Below, piece by piece: positions 48,213 through 60,619 of a stretch of DNA of 64,000 nt; positions within the stretch are counted from its first letter, which is position 1; every line of letters starts with the position of its first letter. Position numbers and translations under genes: made by a program. The notes under the pieces were generated by a model, which had not been told where the DNA came from, made no database searches, and was given only the letters and a program-made list of their open reading frames with translations. Origin of the DNA: Adiantum capillus-veneris (taxonomy: Eukaryota; Streptophyta; Polypodiopsida; Polypodiales; Pteridaceae); NCBI GenBank assembly GCA_014529385.2, contig CM043956.1:86601721-86665720 (forward strand), read 5' to 3'.

Positions 48213-48448
48213 TTGCTACATGTAGGCAACTTCTGAATTGTTTTATTATATCCCAATAGTCTCTGGTTTGGTACTAAGGGAGTGGAAAATTACAAACCAA
48301 AGTTCCAATTTCTACAACAACATCACCAAAATTGCGATCATGCACAACACGTTTTCCATCTTGGGCGGTTTATCTATACAAATTGTTGATCTATATTACG
48401 TGCTTTCAAAGGGTATTAAAATAACTGCACACATGCTATGAATTAGTA

Positions 48449-48484
<36 letters not shown>

Positions 48485-49395
48485 ATTTGTCAAATTTACA
48501 TTTGAAGAAGTATATGCAAAGGATGCATTCACATCTTTCTAATGAGCCTCTTTAGCCTTATCTTATGACATTGCTTAATTAGATGATGATTTTCTCATAG
48601 TGCCGACGCTTGGTGGGTGCACTATGTAATTATGTTAATGTACCATGTGAGTTCAACAATTTTAAAATGCAAAAATTTAGGCAATTTAGGAGAGATGCAT
48701 TAAAATAAGGGGGTTTTATATTCCATTTTGAAAAACAAATCCTAGAATAAGGGGTCACTTTATTCATTCAAACATGTTAAGAAGGGGGTTTTAATTACCC
48801 CAGGAATGCACGTTATATAGGGGGATACTAAATAATGAACCTCCCAAGTGTCGACATTGTATCTTCTTCTTGTCTTCACCGTTAGACTTCTGAAACTTAT
48901 TGTTGTTTGAAGAAACAATAGCTATAGAGGCATAACTGCTACCTACAAAATCATTGAAGGTGGAAAAAATAGCATTCTTCTTTTGATGTGTAGCCACAAA
49001 CTCCTATTCAATAGGATGATGCTTTACCGTACAAGACCTCTTGTAGAAATACAAAACTTTTCAACCTACTCATACGCTCTCACCTACACAAGGTTGATGT
49101 CGCTAGCCAAAATTTCCCCCTTGATTACTAGTTGATGCAACACAACTGATTCTTCAAGCATGAAACAATGGGCTTTATCCCAAACATATGCAACTACTGA
49201 CTAAGAGTTAAATCAACAATACAGACGCCAACAGTCCCAATGCTTAGCACACCCCAATTCACTCCAAATGAAAAAATGAACTAAAGTTGGGATTTGGTGG
49301 GGGATTTTAAACCTTAGAAGCAAAAGCTCAAAGAGTGATTTATATGAAATTTTGACAAGTAATTGATGATTGTTGTGACTTTGGAGATGATTCTT

Positions 49396-49465
<70 letters not shown>

Positions 49466-49680
49466 TTTTTTTAATCTTAGGTCCAAACCTAAGCTTACAA
49501 TACCAATCTGGCTATAAGTGTATGCTTTGCAAAGAGATTGAAATGGCCACAATGTGGAAGCTAGTTTTTTTGTTCATGCAATTTTTGGGTTGTGTGGTTA
49601 TGTCTAGAATTGTGGTAAGAAAACATTTTTGGATGTTTTTTATGCTTTGTGCATGTTAGTATGAAGGTGAATCACCAAGG
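48213..49680. other. flanking DNA with two microsatellites, no gene seen
   Basis: CT repeat at about 48452-48482 and a compound TG/AG repeat at about 49396-49463. The remainder is AT-rich without recognisable coding content. Confidence 0.5.
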
Positions 49681-50658
49681 TGTATAAATATAAAGTATAT
49701 ATACAAGTGAATATGGATGAATGTTGCAATTAGGGTTGCAAGAAAACACACACAACTTGGAGAAGATGAAGGAAGCTCAAGGCACACGATAGAGAGTGTA
49801 TTACTTAGTGTGCAATGGAAAGATAGATAGCCCTAGAATGATGGGTGTATATACAATGCGCGGGGGAAAAACCTCCTAGTGAGGGAAAGAATGCTACGAA
49901 GGTGCTAAGTGTGTTCACACACATCACTACCACATGTATATGGTAACGAACCCCCCTTGGAGTGATGTGATGAACAAGAGCTGGCACATGAGTAAAGGGA
50001 AGTGCCATTCCCTAAGGACATGAACATTCCACAAAAGGGATTAAGCCCAATGCTTTGCAAAAATCTTCAAACTTCTCATGAGATCCTCTCCTATTGGGAG
50101 CATCTCCCTGACATAGTGCTAATGCGCCTCAATGTGATTTGTGCGAGCATGAGAAACTAGGTTCCTTGCAACTGCCAATGCGCTCTCGCTGTTAGTGTAG
50201 ATAGTGTTGGCAGTGTCAACACCCATATCAGCCATAAGGCGTCTGAGCCATAGCTGTGAAGACTGCCCTATACTCAACCTCACAACTAGAAGTAGCCATA
50301 GTCGGTTTCTTCTTGCTCAACCATGATGTGCATGAATTTACAAGCATGAACAAAAACCACTTGTGGACACTCGATTGTCAAAACAACCAGGCCAATCTGA
50401 GTCCAAAAAATCATGTAAGTCTGGCGGCAATGATCCCCCCTTGGAATAAAACAAGCCAAGATGTAAAATTCCACTCAAGTAGCGGAAAGTTCCCTTGACA
50501 GCCTGCCAATGCTTAGACCCTGGGCTATGCATAAATCTACTGACATGTGAGACTGTAAACGGAAACTCCCATGAGGAGTCACATTCATCGTCAATAAATA
50601 TGTTGCATATACGAGTTTTCTCACGAAGCTGCAAATCAAAGCGACCATCTGACGCCAT
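49680..50658 (-). mobile_element. Ty1/copia 3' fragment (RNase H region and LTR-like flank)
   Basis: On the minus strand, bases ~50560-50330 encode VSHVSRFMHSPGSKHW, then GTFRYLSGILHLGLFY and a SDWPGCFDNRVSTSGF block, the canonical copia reverse-transcriptase/RNase H junction. Bases ~50160-50040 encode a block resembling the terminal T-HI--YH--RE motif. A purine-rich AAGGGGGG polypurine-like tract (minus strand, about 49947-49957) is followed by a TATA-like, LTR-looking segment to 49680. The part upstream of 50565 does not look like copia, so the fragment is 5'-truncated or joined to other sequence. Integrase and gag are absent. Confidence 0.75.
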
Positions 50659-50867
50659 CTATCTCGCCTCCGCTTCAATATACATGGGTAATATACTTCA
50701 GTAAAAATTTAAAAAAATCATAAACTAGCCAATGAGTCTAATGGCACCTTTTACAACCATCAAGACATAGTGATAGATTATTAGACACACAGTGGCATAG
50801 GAATACCGAAACACATATATGATAGCAAAAAGTATATAAAAGGTCCAACTATGGAATGAGAACCTTA

Positions 50868-53800
50868 CTAGTAATCAAAAGGGATCCCACCCATAGGCCT
50901 ATCCCCCTCATCCTCCATATCAATAGGCGTTGAAGCCTCCTCCCTGCTCCGGTTTTTTTGATGTAACGTAAAGTGCACAAAACATGTAAGAAGAGTATCA
51001 TCAAAATCCAAAGAACCACAAACTCGACTCAAAGTTGCACATGCCGCCACCAACACAGGTGCAGTCTCGCATCCAAAATCCAAGCAAATGCATCTACTCC
51101 TGCAAAACAACTCCACAAATGCACCGAAACATGTAGAGCTCCTCTGCAATGTTCCACGCCAAGGCACACCATCAGTGGCAATGGATATCAAGGTATCAGG
51201 AATATAGTGCTGCATGATAGAATCTGTATGCCTACTGCCAAGTGCTCAAAAATGAGAGATACTCTCTGCTATGTAAATAGGCAGAGTGGAACCCCGTCAA
51301 TGCAGCAAGTAAAACATCAAGGTGTCAAGCTACACACATATAATGCAAAAAATTTATTCTTGAAAAAATGAACACACCTTACATCAACTACAAATGAAAA
51401 ATACAAGCTACTTGAACTTTGTCTCCTCTTGCTTCCATGAAATCGTAGGGAGTGTGATGAAGCACTACTATCCGTTGTTAAATATGTATGTCAAAAGCAA
51501 CACAAAACCTTTCCACCCATCGAGGTGTATCACCTTAACTGCAAAACATCACATGAGTGATTTGTATAGTTCAAATGTGAACCTCAAATACAAACTTCAA
51601 AGTGGTTAGAGACTACAAACCTGCAAAAGAGGCCATGATAACCAATCCAAGCCCAATAAAGTGTTCCATGCAAGATGAATTCCCGCACAAACATGATCCT
51701 CCATGCTCCTATCCCACATGGGTGGGACACCATAGCCACCCATCCATCCTCCATATGGAAGGTCGAGGAAAATAAAATCGGCAACCCAAGCAACCGACTT
51801 GTTGTTTCGCCTATAAACAAGATCACTTGGATGGGCCTTGACCATATGCTCATGAATCATAGCCCAAGATGGATACCTAACTCCCAATGAAAAATATCCA
51901 AAAATGGCAATGTAGTCCCCAGTGAGAGCAATACATTGATCAAAATCATGTCTAATATGACCATGCATTGAGACATATCTCGATAATCAAATGAAAAGAC
52001 GCGACGTAATTGACAAGATCCACCAATATCTATGAAGAAAGAAACGGTACAAAATTAGACAAAAAAACATAATAATTGACTATAAAGTGTAATGATGTTA
52101 TTAAGTACGGGAAGTACTACCATGTGAGGATGGCATAGCCTCTTGCATCAACTCATCTGCAACAGTGTCTGCTATAGCGTCCTTTCCTTTTTGAGAAATC
52201 CCTTCTCGATGAAAATATTTTAGAATTACCAAGTTTATAAATTCAAGGCAAAATATGTGGATAAGTTTATGTATCTTTACCTGAAGATGGTACTCCTACT
52301 TGTGTAGCCGATCTAGGAGGAAGCCTTGCACTTGCGGCTCCCGATAAACCTGGCAAAGAACTACCTCCAATTGCATCTTTGAGATCTCTCTCACACAAGC
52401 TAGAACATGGCCTTTATCCATGTCCATCCAGCAAGGGAAAGATTCAATCTCCCATGAAGAAAGCTTATGTAAATTCTTTGAATACATACATGAATCAGGT
52501 ATGTTCAATTCTATCCACTTTCTAGCAAGTAGGGGAATCAAAGGAAGAATCTTTTGCGACACCAAAAAGTTCAAGAATCTTGACAAAAAAGTCAATGGAT
52601 GCATTATTCTTACACTTCTATAAATAAAATTTATTTATTTACATAATGCCTCGAAAACAAAAATACCTGTATGCCAATCTTTGTGCAACCATATGCAAAT
52701 TGTCAAGATTTTTGAGGGCTTGTTTATCAACATCTTTTGCTCTCATTTCCAAAGATACCTTCAAAGGGAAGAGATGTGGCCTATCCTCAAGCTTTATCTC
52801 CTCAAAGCAGAACATAAGGCTACAATCAGCTGATAATACAATATCTCCACATGTACCCAACATATCTGTCACCAACTATGAGGCTCTATCATAGACCCTA
52901 GCCAAGAGACCCTCCCTATGAAGCTAGCTTGAGTGGACAGAAAAACAAATTGAAGAAAAATTTAATACTTGATTCAAAGCATTAAGACCTAGTGAAAGGA
53001 AAAGTCTCACATTCTATAAGCAACATCTTCTTTCTTGATGCCCATATGCTATCCTAGTGAGATTGTCCACCTCTAAATGAGATAACCATAAAAGCATGTT
53101 TTGTATTTGAGCATCCACAATAGCAATCAAGTTATTCTTCTCTAATGTTGCCCAATTTCCGAGACCCCACCGCAATGAAAAGACTTTGTCAAGCCAATCC
53201 AAATTCAAGTGTGGATCCACAATGTTAAGAAGCTTACAAAACAAAAGAATATGTTCAGCAGAAGTGTGTAATTAAAAGCCATACTATGAACACAACAAAA
53301 CTTACAACATAAAAGAATACCTTTCCAATCTTGTCACTATACTTTGTAGTGAAGTTGTGATAGATTTTATCCTCCTCTTTCTTTAAATCCTCTTTAGCCA
53401 AGCTTTCCAGAGAAAGTTGATCAACCCTTATTTTATATTCCTTGGTGATTTGCACCTACCAAAAGCTTAAGGAATTAACAATCATTGCAAAATTGTATCT
53501 ATTGAATATAAAGAGAGAGAAACATTTCTACTCACATCATACACAAGACGTGCAAGCTACTTTTGTGTCAATGGATACCAAGGTTCCTCACCCTTAGAGT
53601 AATATTTTGTGACATTTGCTATCAACTTTTTATCTTTCTCTGGTAGGTCTTTCCAGTACACATTAGGATCAGCAACACAAATGTGAATCAAATTCACAAT
53701 CTCATCCCGAAGATGTGTAGTGACAAGAGAATGGTAATTCATGCTAGTCACACCAAAAAAAAATCATTCAAAATTTCATATTTGTTTAAAAATGATAAAA

Positions 53801-54687
53801 CTCAAGTTCTCACAAAAGCAACAAAGAGCACTTACAAGTTCATTCTTTGTAGACTACTTAGCAAGGCAATCTCTGGCACTTTGGTAGGATCGATAATATT
53901 ACAAGGAAATCTGCAATGCTTATCTTTTGATGTGGAAAATGTTTCTTTAATGGCTTGAGTCAATTCCACTGTTCGATAATTTCCCTCCCAAAAAAAAAAC
54001 ATGTGACCAACAAAATTTGACAACTTTGAATTATTTTGCAACTCCATTTTGAACTCCTCATTGACCTCATTCCACAATGGATCCCACTCCTTCATAACCT
54101 CATCTACATAAGATTTACTGTTCAAATGTATAATAAAGAGAAAATCCAAGTAGATTGCAAAGTAAAATTGAAAAGTAATTCCAACCTGTGACCTTTTCTT
54201 CTTCTTTATGATATGTCAACAAGGAAACAATGGAGGACCCCTTTTCTTTCATGTAACCTTCTTTAGCAAAGTTTGACTTCAAACCAATTAAATTGTCTCT
54301 TAAACCTCAAACTCTTGCATATGGATAAAGACGACAAAGAGGGATATTGGGGCACTCAAAGTAGATAAAGAGTCTAGTGGAAGCCAAAATATCTGCACCT
54401 TTATGCGTAAATGCATTGGATTCATCTTTTCGCTGAGTAACTGCAGTAATCTCATCTCTTATCTCTCAAGGAACTATCTTCAAATTACTTTTTTCAGCTG
54501 CTAAGATGGGATTTACCTCATGTAATGAACCTTGTCCCTTCTCCGGTATCATCACATCGTGCTCAAGAAAATCCTGATAGGTTCCCATTTCCGTACCAAA
54601 CACATAGCTGATTTGGTATGTAGAATCATATGCTCCAATTGGCAAGGTTTAAGTAACCCCCTGCTAGAACAACCTCTAGATCTTGGA
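50868..54687 (-). pseudogene. second ParB-like plus DNA-methyltransferase-like gene (copy 1 of the duplication)
   Basis: Exons read on the minus strand with good splice sites, including 54687-54186 and 54117-53836 (acceptor TTGAACAG, donor GTAAGT) and 53743-53536, then shorter exons near 53.4, 53.1, 52.7, 52.5 and 52.15 kb, one at about 52030-51606, and a last exon at about 51233-50868. The first exon carries three in-frame TGAs (54626, 54466 and 54307) and one frameshift, and includes GLRDNLIGLKSNF. The second holds MFFFWEGNYRTVEL, matching a ParB-type DGNHR box with Asp to Glu and His to Tyr. A TAG at 53557-53559 interrupts exon 3. The exon at 51.6-52.0 kb contains VADFIFLDLPYGGW, a good DPPY-type amino-methyltransferase motif IV. 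The last exon has CICLDFGCETAPVLVAA then GSLDFD, like motif I (DxFxGxG). No 5' start was found upstream of 54687. Motif IV before motif I fits beta/gamma-class DNA methyltransferases. Confidence 0.55.
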
Positions 54688-55260
54688 CTGCAACAATGCA
54701 ATAAGGAGACAAAAGAGTTTACAAAACCAACACTGACATAACTTTTACTGAGCTCAAGTAATAAAAAAATTGGCCATGGTCTCCTTTTTGTATTCGACAA
54801 AATTTCAAAATAGTACATAAGGATCCTCATGATCCACCTCACTTTAGGATTTATAACATTTGGAAAACCAGTTAAAAAAACACTGTAAACAAAAATTCAA
54901 TACTTGCTACTTCCAAAAATTCTCTCTGCACAATTAAACTCACCATAAAAAACACAATGAAATAAGGGACTTGTGTTGACGCAGATCCCTTAGGCTAGTT
55001 TATAGCAAAGCTTCATGGCGAAGCTAAATCCTCAAGTAAGTGCATCCTCACAATGCAATCCTCACAAGTGAGGCAAATGGCAACAAATGTCCATGTGGCC
55101 CTAGTTGGCATAAGTCTACACGTGCATAAAAACAATCCTACCTAGTAGATGACCTGCAACTAGAAAACATTTCCTTAGCATGTCCCCAATTCTATGATGC
55201 AGTCTGAAGGGATCTGCATTGATGCAGATCCTTCGACTCCATCAATAAGAGACTATGTGC

Positions 55261-55358
<98 letters not shown>

Positions 55359-55467
55359 GGAGGGGGGGGGGGGGGGGGGAGGGAGGAGAAAAAGAAGTTG
55401 AAAAATGTGTGTTCCATTCATTTTTTCAGACCCCTCCACTCAAGAGGTAAAAGCATTAAAATTTTTA
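51456..55467. repeat. tandem segmental duplication, copy 1 (4,012 bp)
   Basis: Begins GATGAAGCACTAC after AGTGT, and ends AAAATTTTTA immediately before copy 2. It matches 55468-59479 over its length with few substitutions and small indels. It contains most exons of the ParB/methyltransferase-like gene, a GA microsatellite and a GATCTGCAT hairpin. Confidence 0.95.
55262..55383 (+). repeat. GA microsatellite followed by a poly-G tract
   Basis: About 90 bases of GA with rare interruptions, then a run of about 18 G (55364-55381) with G-rich flanks. The equivalent in copy 2 lacks the long G run. Confidence 0.9.
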
Positions 55468-55469
55468 GA

Positions 55470-58400
55470 TGAAGCACTACTATCCGTTGTTAAATATGCA
55501 TGTCAAAGCAACACAAACCTTTCCACCCATCGAGGTGTATCACCTTAATTGCAAAACATCACATGAGTGATTTGTATAGTTCAAATGTGAACCTCAAATA
55601 CAAACTTCAAAGTGGTTAGAGACTACAAAACCTGCAAAAGAGGCCATGATTAACAACCAATCAAAGCCAATAAAGTGTTCCATGCAAGATGAATTCCCGC
55701 ACAAACATGATCCTCAATGCTCCTATCCCACATGGGTGGGACACCATAGCCATCCATCCTCCATATGGAAGGTCGAGGAAAATAAAATCGGCAACCCAAG
55801 CAACCGACTTGCTGTTTCGCCTATAAACAAGATCACTTGGATGGGCCTTGAGCATATGCTCATGAATCATAGCCCAAGATGGATACCTAACTCCCAATGA
55901 AAAATATCCAAAAATGGCAATGTAGTCCCCAGTGAGAGCAATACATTGATCAAAATCATGTCTAATATAACCATGCGTTGAGACATGAAAAGACGCAACG
56001 CAATTGACAAGATCCACCAATATCGAAGAAAGAAACGACACAAAATTAGACAAAGAAACATAATAATTGACTATAAAGTGTAATGATGTTATTACGTACG
56101 GGAAGTACTACCATGTGAGGATGGCATAGCCTCTTGCATCAACTCATCTGCAACAGTGTTTTCTATAGCGCCCTTTCCTTTTTGAGAAATCCCTTCTCGA
56201 TGAAAATATTTTAGAATTACCAAGTTTATAAATTCAATGCAAAATATGTGGATAAGTTTATGTATCTTTACCTGAAGATGGTACTCCTACTTGTGTAGCC
56301 AATCTAGGAGGAAGCCTTGCACTTTTTGGCTCCCGATAAACCTGGCAAAGAACTACCTCCAATTGCATCTTTGAGATCTCTCTCACACAAGCTAGAACAT
56401 GGACTTTATCCATGTCCATCCAGCAAGGGCAAGCTTCAATCTCCCATGAAGAAAGCTTATGTAAATTCTTTGAATACATACATGAATCAGGTATGTTCAA
56501 TTCTATCCACTTTCTAGCAAGTAGTGGAATCAGGTATATTCAATTCTATCCACTTTCTAGCAAGTAGTGGAATCAAAGGAAGAATCTTTTGCAACACCAA
56601 AAAGTTCAATAATCTTGACAAAAAAGTCAATGGATGCATTATTCTTACACTTCTATAAATAAAATTTATTTAGTTACTTAATGCCTCGAAAACAAAAATA
56701 CCTGGATGCCAATCTTTGTGCAAACATATGCAAATTGTCAAGCTTTTTGAGGGCTTGTTTATCAACATCTTTTGTTCTCATTTCCAAAGATACCTCCAAA
56801 GTGAAGAGATGTGGCCTAGCCTCAAGCTTTATCTCGTCAAAGTAGAACATAAGGCTACAATCAGCTGATAATACAATATCTCCACATGTACCCAACATAT
56901 CTATCACCAACTATGAGGCTCTAACATAGACCCTAGCCAAGAGACCCTCCCTATGAAGCTAGCTTGAGTGGACACAAAAACAAATTGAAGAAAAAATTTA
57001 ATACTTGATTCAAAGCATTAAGACCTAGTGAAAGGAAAAGTCTCACATTCTATAAGCAACATCTTCTTTTTTGATGCACATATGCTATCCTAGTGAGATT
57101 GTCCACCTCTAAAGGAGATAACCACATAATAGCCTGTTTTTATTGGAGCATCCACAATAGCAATCAAGTTAATCTTCTCTAATGTTGCCCAATTTCCAAG
57201 ACCCCACCGCAATGAAAAGACTTTGTCAAACCAATCCAAATCCAAGTGTGGATCCACAATGTTAAGAAGCTTACAAAACAAAAGAATATGTTCAACAAAA
57301 GTGTGTAATTAAAAGCCATACTATGAACACAACAAAACTTACAACATAAAAGAATACCTTTCCAATCTTGTCACTATACTTTGTAGTGACGTTGTGATAG
57401 ATTTTATCCTCCTCTTTCTTTAAATCCTCTTTAGCCAAGATTTCCAGAGAAATTTGATCAACCCTTATTTTATATTCCTTGGTGATTTGCACCTACCAAA
57501 AGCTTAAGGAATTAACAATCATTGCAAAATTGTATCTATTGAATATAAGAGAGAGAAACATTTCTACTCACATCATACACAAGACGTGCAAGCTATTTTG
57601 TGTCAATGGATACCAAGGTTCCTCACCCTTAGAGTAATATTTTGTGACATTTGCTATCAACTTTTTATCTTTCTCTGGTAGGGCTTTCAAGTACACATTA
57701 GGATCAGCAACACAAATGTGAATCAAATTCACAATCTCATCCCGAAGATGTGTAGTGACAAGAGAATGGGAATTCATGCTAGTCACACCAAAAAAAATCA
57801 TTCAAAATTTCATATTTAAATAAAAAGGATAAAACTCAAGTTCTCACAAAAGCAACAAAGAGCACTTACAAGTTCATTCTTTGTAGACTACTTAGCAAGG
57901 CAATCTCTGGCACTTTGGTACGATCGATAATATTACAAGGAAATTTGCAATGCTTATCTTTTGATGTGGAAAATGTTTCTTTAATGGCTTGAGTCCATTC
58001 CACTGTTCGATAATTTCCCTCCCAAAAAAAAAACATGTGACCACAAAATTTGACAACTTTGAATTATTTTGCAACTCCATTTTGAACTCCTCATTGACCT
58101 CATTCCACAATGGATCCCACTCCTTCATAACCTCATCTACATAAGATTTACTGTTCAAATGTATAATAAAGAGAAAATCCAAGTAGATTGCAAAGTAAAA
58201 TTGAAAAGTAATTCCAACCTGTGACCTTTTCTTCTTCTTTATGATATGTCAACAAGGAAACAATGGAGGACCCCTTTTCTTTCATGTAACCTTCTTTAGC
58301 AAAGTTTGACTTCAAACCAATTAAATTGTCTCTTAAACCTCAAACTCTTGCATATGGATAAAGACGACAAAGAGGGATATTGGGGCACTCAAAGTAGATA

Positions 58401-58720
58401 AAGAGTCTAGTGGAAGCCAAAATATCTGCATCTTTATGCGTTAATGCATTGGATTTATCTTTTCGCTGAGTAACTGCAGTAATCTCATCTCTTATCTCTC
58501 AAGGAACTATCTTCAAATTACTTTTTTCAACTGCTAAGATGGGATTTACCTCATGTAATGAACCTTGTCCCTTCTCCGGTAACATCAGATCGTCTTCAAG
58601 AAAATCGTGATAGGTTCCCATTTCCGTACCAAACACATAGCTGATTTGGTATGTAGAATCATATGCTCCAATTGGCAAGGTTTAAGTAACCCCCTGCTAG
58701 AACAACCTCTAGATCTTGGA
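55470..58720 (-). pseudogene. ParB-like/methyltransferase-like gene, copy 2 without its last exon
   Basis: Carries the same exons as copy 1 down to the LDLPYG exon (VADFIFLDLPYGGW at about 55760-55810), but the duplication boundary removes the motif I exon. The three TGA codons of the first exon are shared, so they predate the duplication. Copy 2 has further one- and two-base indels, for example in the ParB-like exon near 58030 and beside the former TAG at about 57595, and a frame change just after LDLPYGGW. It cannot encode a complete methyltransferase fold. Confidence 0.6.
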
Positions 58721-59250
58721 CTGCAACAATGCAATAAGGAGACAAGAGAGCTTACAAAAGCAACACTGACATAACTTTTAGTGAGCTCAAGTAATAAAAA
58801 AATTGGCCATGGTCTCCTTTTTGTATTCGACAAAATTTCAAAATAGTACATAAGGATCCTCATGATCCACCTCACTTGAGGATTTATAACATTTGGAAAA
58901 CCAGTTAAAAAACCATTGTAAACAAAAATTCAATACTTGCTACTTCCAAAAATTCTCTCTGCACAATTAAACTCACCATGAAACACACCATAAAAAACAC
59001 AATGAAATAAGGGACTTGTTTTGACGCAGATCCCTTAGGCTAGTTTATAGTAAAGCTTCATGGCGAAGCTAAATCCTCAAGTAAGTGCATCCTCACAATG
59101 CAATCCTCACAAGTGAGGCAAATGTCAACAAATGTCCATGTGGCCCCAGGTGGCATAAGTCTGCACGTGCATAAAAACAATCCTACCTAGTAGATGACTT
59201 GCAACTAGAAAACATTTCCTTAGCATGTCCCCAATTCTATGATGCAGTCC

Positions 59251-59279
59251 GAAGGGATCTGCATTGATGCAGATCCTTC
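59251..59279. repeat. GATCTGCAT hairpin (copy 2)
   Basis: Arms GAAGGGATCTGCAT and ATGCAGATCCTTC; the same hairpin is at 55206-55234 in copy 1 and a variant is at 60103-60133. Confidence 0.8.
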
Positions 59280-59304
59280 GACTCCATCAATAAGAGACTA
59301 TGTG

Positions 59305-59305
59305 C

Positions 59306-59396
<91 letters not shown>

Positions 59397-59412
59397 AGAG
59401 AAGAGAGAAGTT
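59305..59412 (+). repeat. GA microsatellite
   Basis: About 100 bases of GA with a few AA or GG interruptions, at the place equivalent to 55262-55383. Frames through it encode only Glu-Arg repeats. Confidence 0.9.
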
Positions 59413-59482
59413 GAAAATGTGTGTTCCATTCATTTTTTCAGACCCCTCCACTCAAGAGGGTAAAGCATTAAAATTTTTAGAT

Positions 59483-60619
59483 AAATAACTCTATGAACTC
59501 AGCATGTACATCCCTTCACATCAGAAACATGTGCACTTACTAGCCATATGAAGAAAAACTTCAAGATTAGCGTTGGCAGAGACCTATCACCCTCAACGAC
59601 AATGCTCCTCACTATAAAAATTGACCCTAACTAATGTGCGAGGGGATTTGCATCAACACAGATCCCTTGGACTATTGCAAATCCATTGGACGCAAGGGAA
59701 GGGACTCTTGTGTTTGAGGTCCATGTTTGGGTGTAGGGGAAGGGACTCGTGTGTGCAGAGGTGTTTTGGTTTTAGTCATCAGAGATGTGTGCAGTGCTGT
59801 GTCGTTTTCTGAGCTGTGTAGAGCTGTTTTGATTTTAGAGCTGTGTGCTTAGCTGTGTCATTTTGAAAGCTCGGTGTAGAGTTGTGTCGGTGCGCCCCTC
59901 ATGTTGCAACTTGCTGCACTCATGCTGTCCCCTTTTTTGACGTCATGGCTATGCGGTCACAAGATTTCAAATGCATGGAATAGCACGCAATGAGGCCTTG
60001 AAGCCGACACAGGCTACAGCAAGTTGAACATAAAGTTTACATTGAGGCTAAACATTAAAGCAATCTAAAATGGAATAGTGAAGCCTTACACAGAAGCAAT
60101 CCGAAGAGATCCGCATTTTGATGCGGATCCCTTGGACTGTGTGCATTAGAGTGCCATGAGAAATACATGGTTACCATATGAGAGGCGTATCTACCATGTG
60201 AGCGGCACGAGGACTGACGCGGACGATAGGACGAGGCCGAAACACGGTCTGACGACCTGGGATGAGCTTGGGAGTGGAGCGATCCACTCTCTCACTCTCC
60301 ACTTCTCCAACACTCTCTCTCTCTCTCTCTCTCTCTTTGCCATAGCCATAGAGGTGTATATTAGAATTTTTAAAATCTCAAGCTATACTAGAAGATCTTA
60401 TTTTGGCAATCAAAAAAGATAATATAATAAAACCTCAATAATAAGAGAATCCTCTTCAAAAGATATTTTGCTCTTGAAATTGAAGAAACGTTCTTTGCTC
60501 GTCATTTTGAGAAACTCGAGTCTTCAATGTGATGCATTAATGAGTTGGAAAGGATAGAGGTTTTTCAAATAGTATAAATTTGTTAGTCTTCTTTGAAATA
60601 TAGCAAAGCATTGTTCACA
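59483..60619. other. spacer with GAGCTGTGT-type repeats and a CpG-richer patch
   Basis: Bases 59790-59895 repeat GAGCTGTGT and GAGCTGTTTT words. Bases 60180-60290 are CpG-richer than the surroundings, and a CT microsatellite lies at about 60314-60336. A GATCCGCAT hairpin is at 60103-60133. No gene is recognised. Confidence 0.5.

Larger units (their letters stand above)
55468..59479. repeat. tandem segmental duplication, copy 2 (4,012 bp)
   Basis: Direct copy of 51456-55467. The junctions share only GAT (51456-51458, 55468-55470, 59480-59482), which suggests a recent event through end joining or template switching with microhomology. Confidence 0.95.

Noticed and set aside
50562-50658. LREKTRICNIF-like peptide upstream of the copia fragment resembling the start of an elongation-factor-like GTPase (RNICI...)
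   Set aside because: Only about ten residues are similar, no GTPase motif follows, and the match could be chance.
54498-54516. A 19-base intron between two exons of the second ParB-like gene
   Set aside because: Too short for a plant intron, and the bases read through in frame (HEVNPILAAEKSN), so the exon is continuous.
55242-59488. Frames encoding long Glu-Arg or Leu-Ser runs
   Set aside because: These are translations of GA/CT microsatellites.
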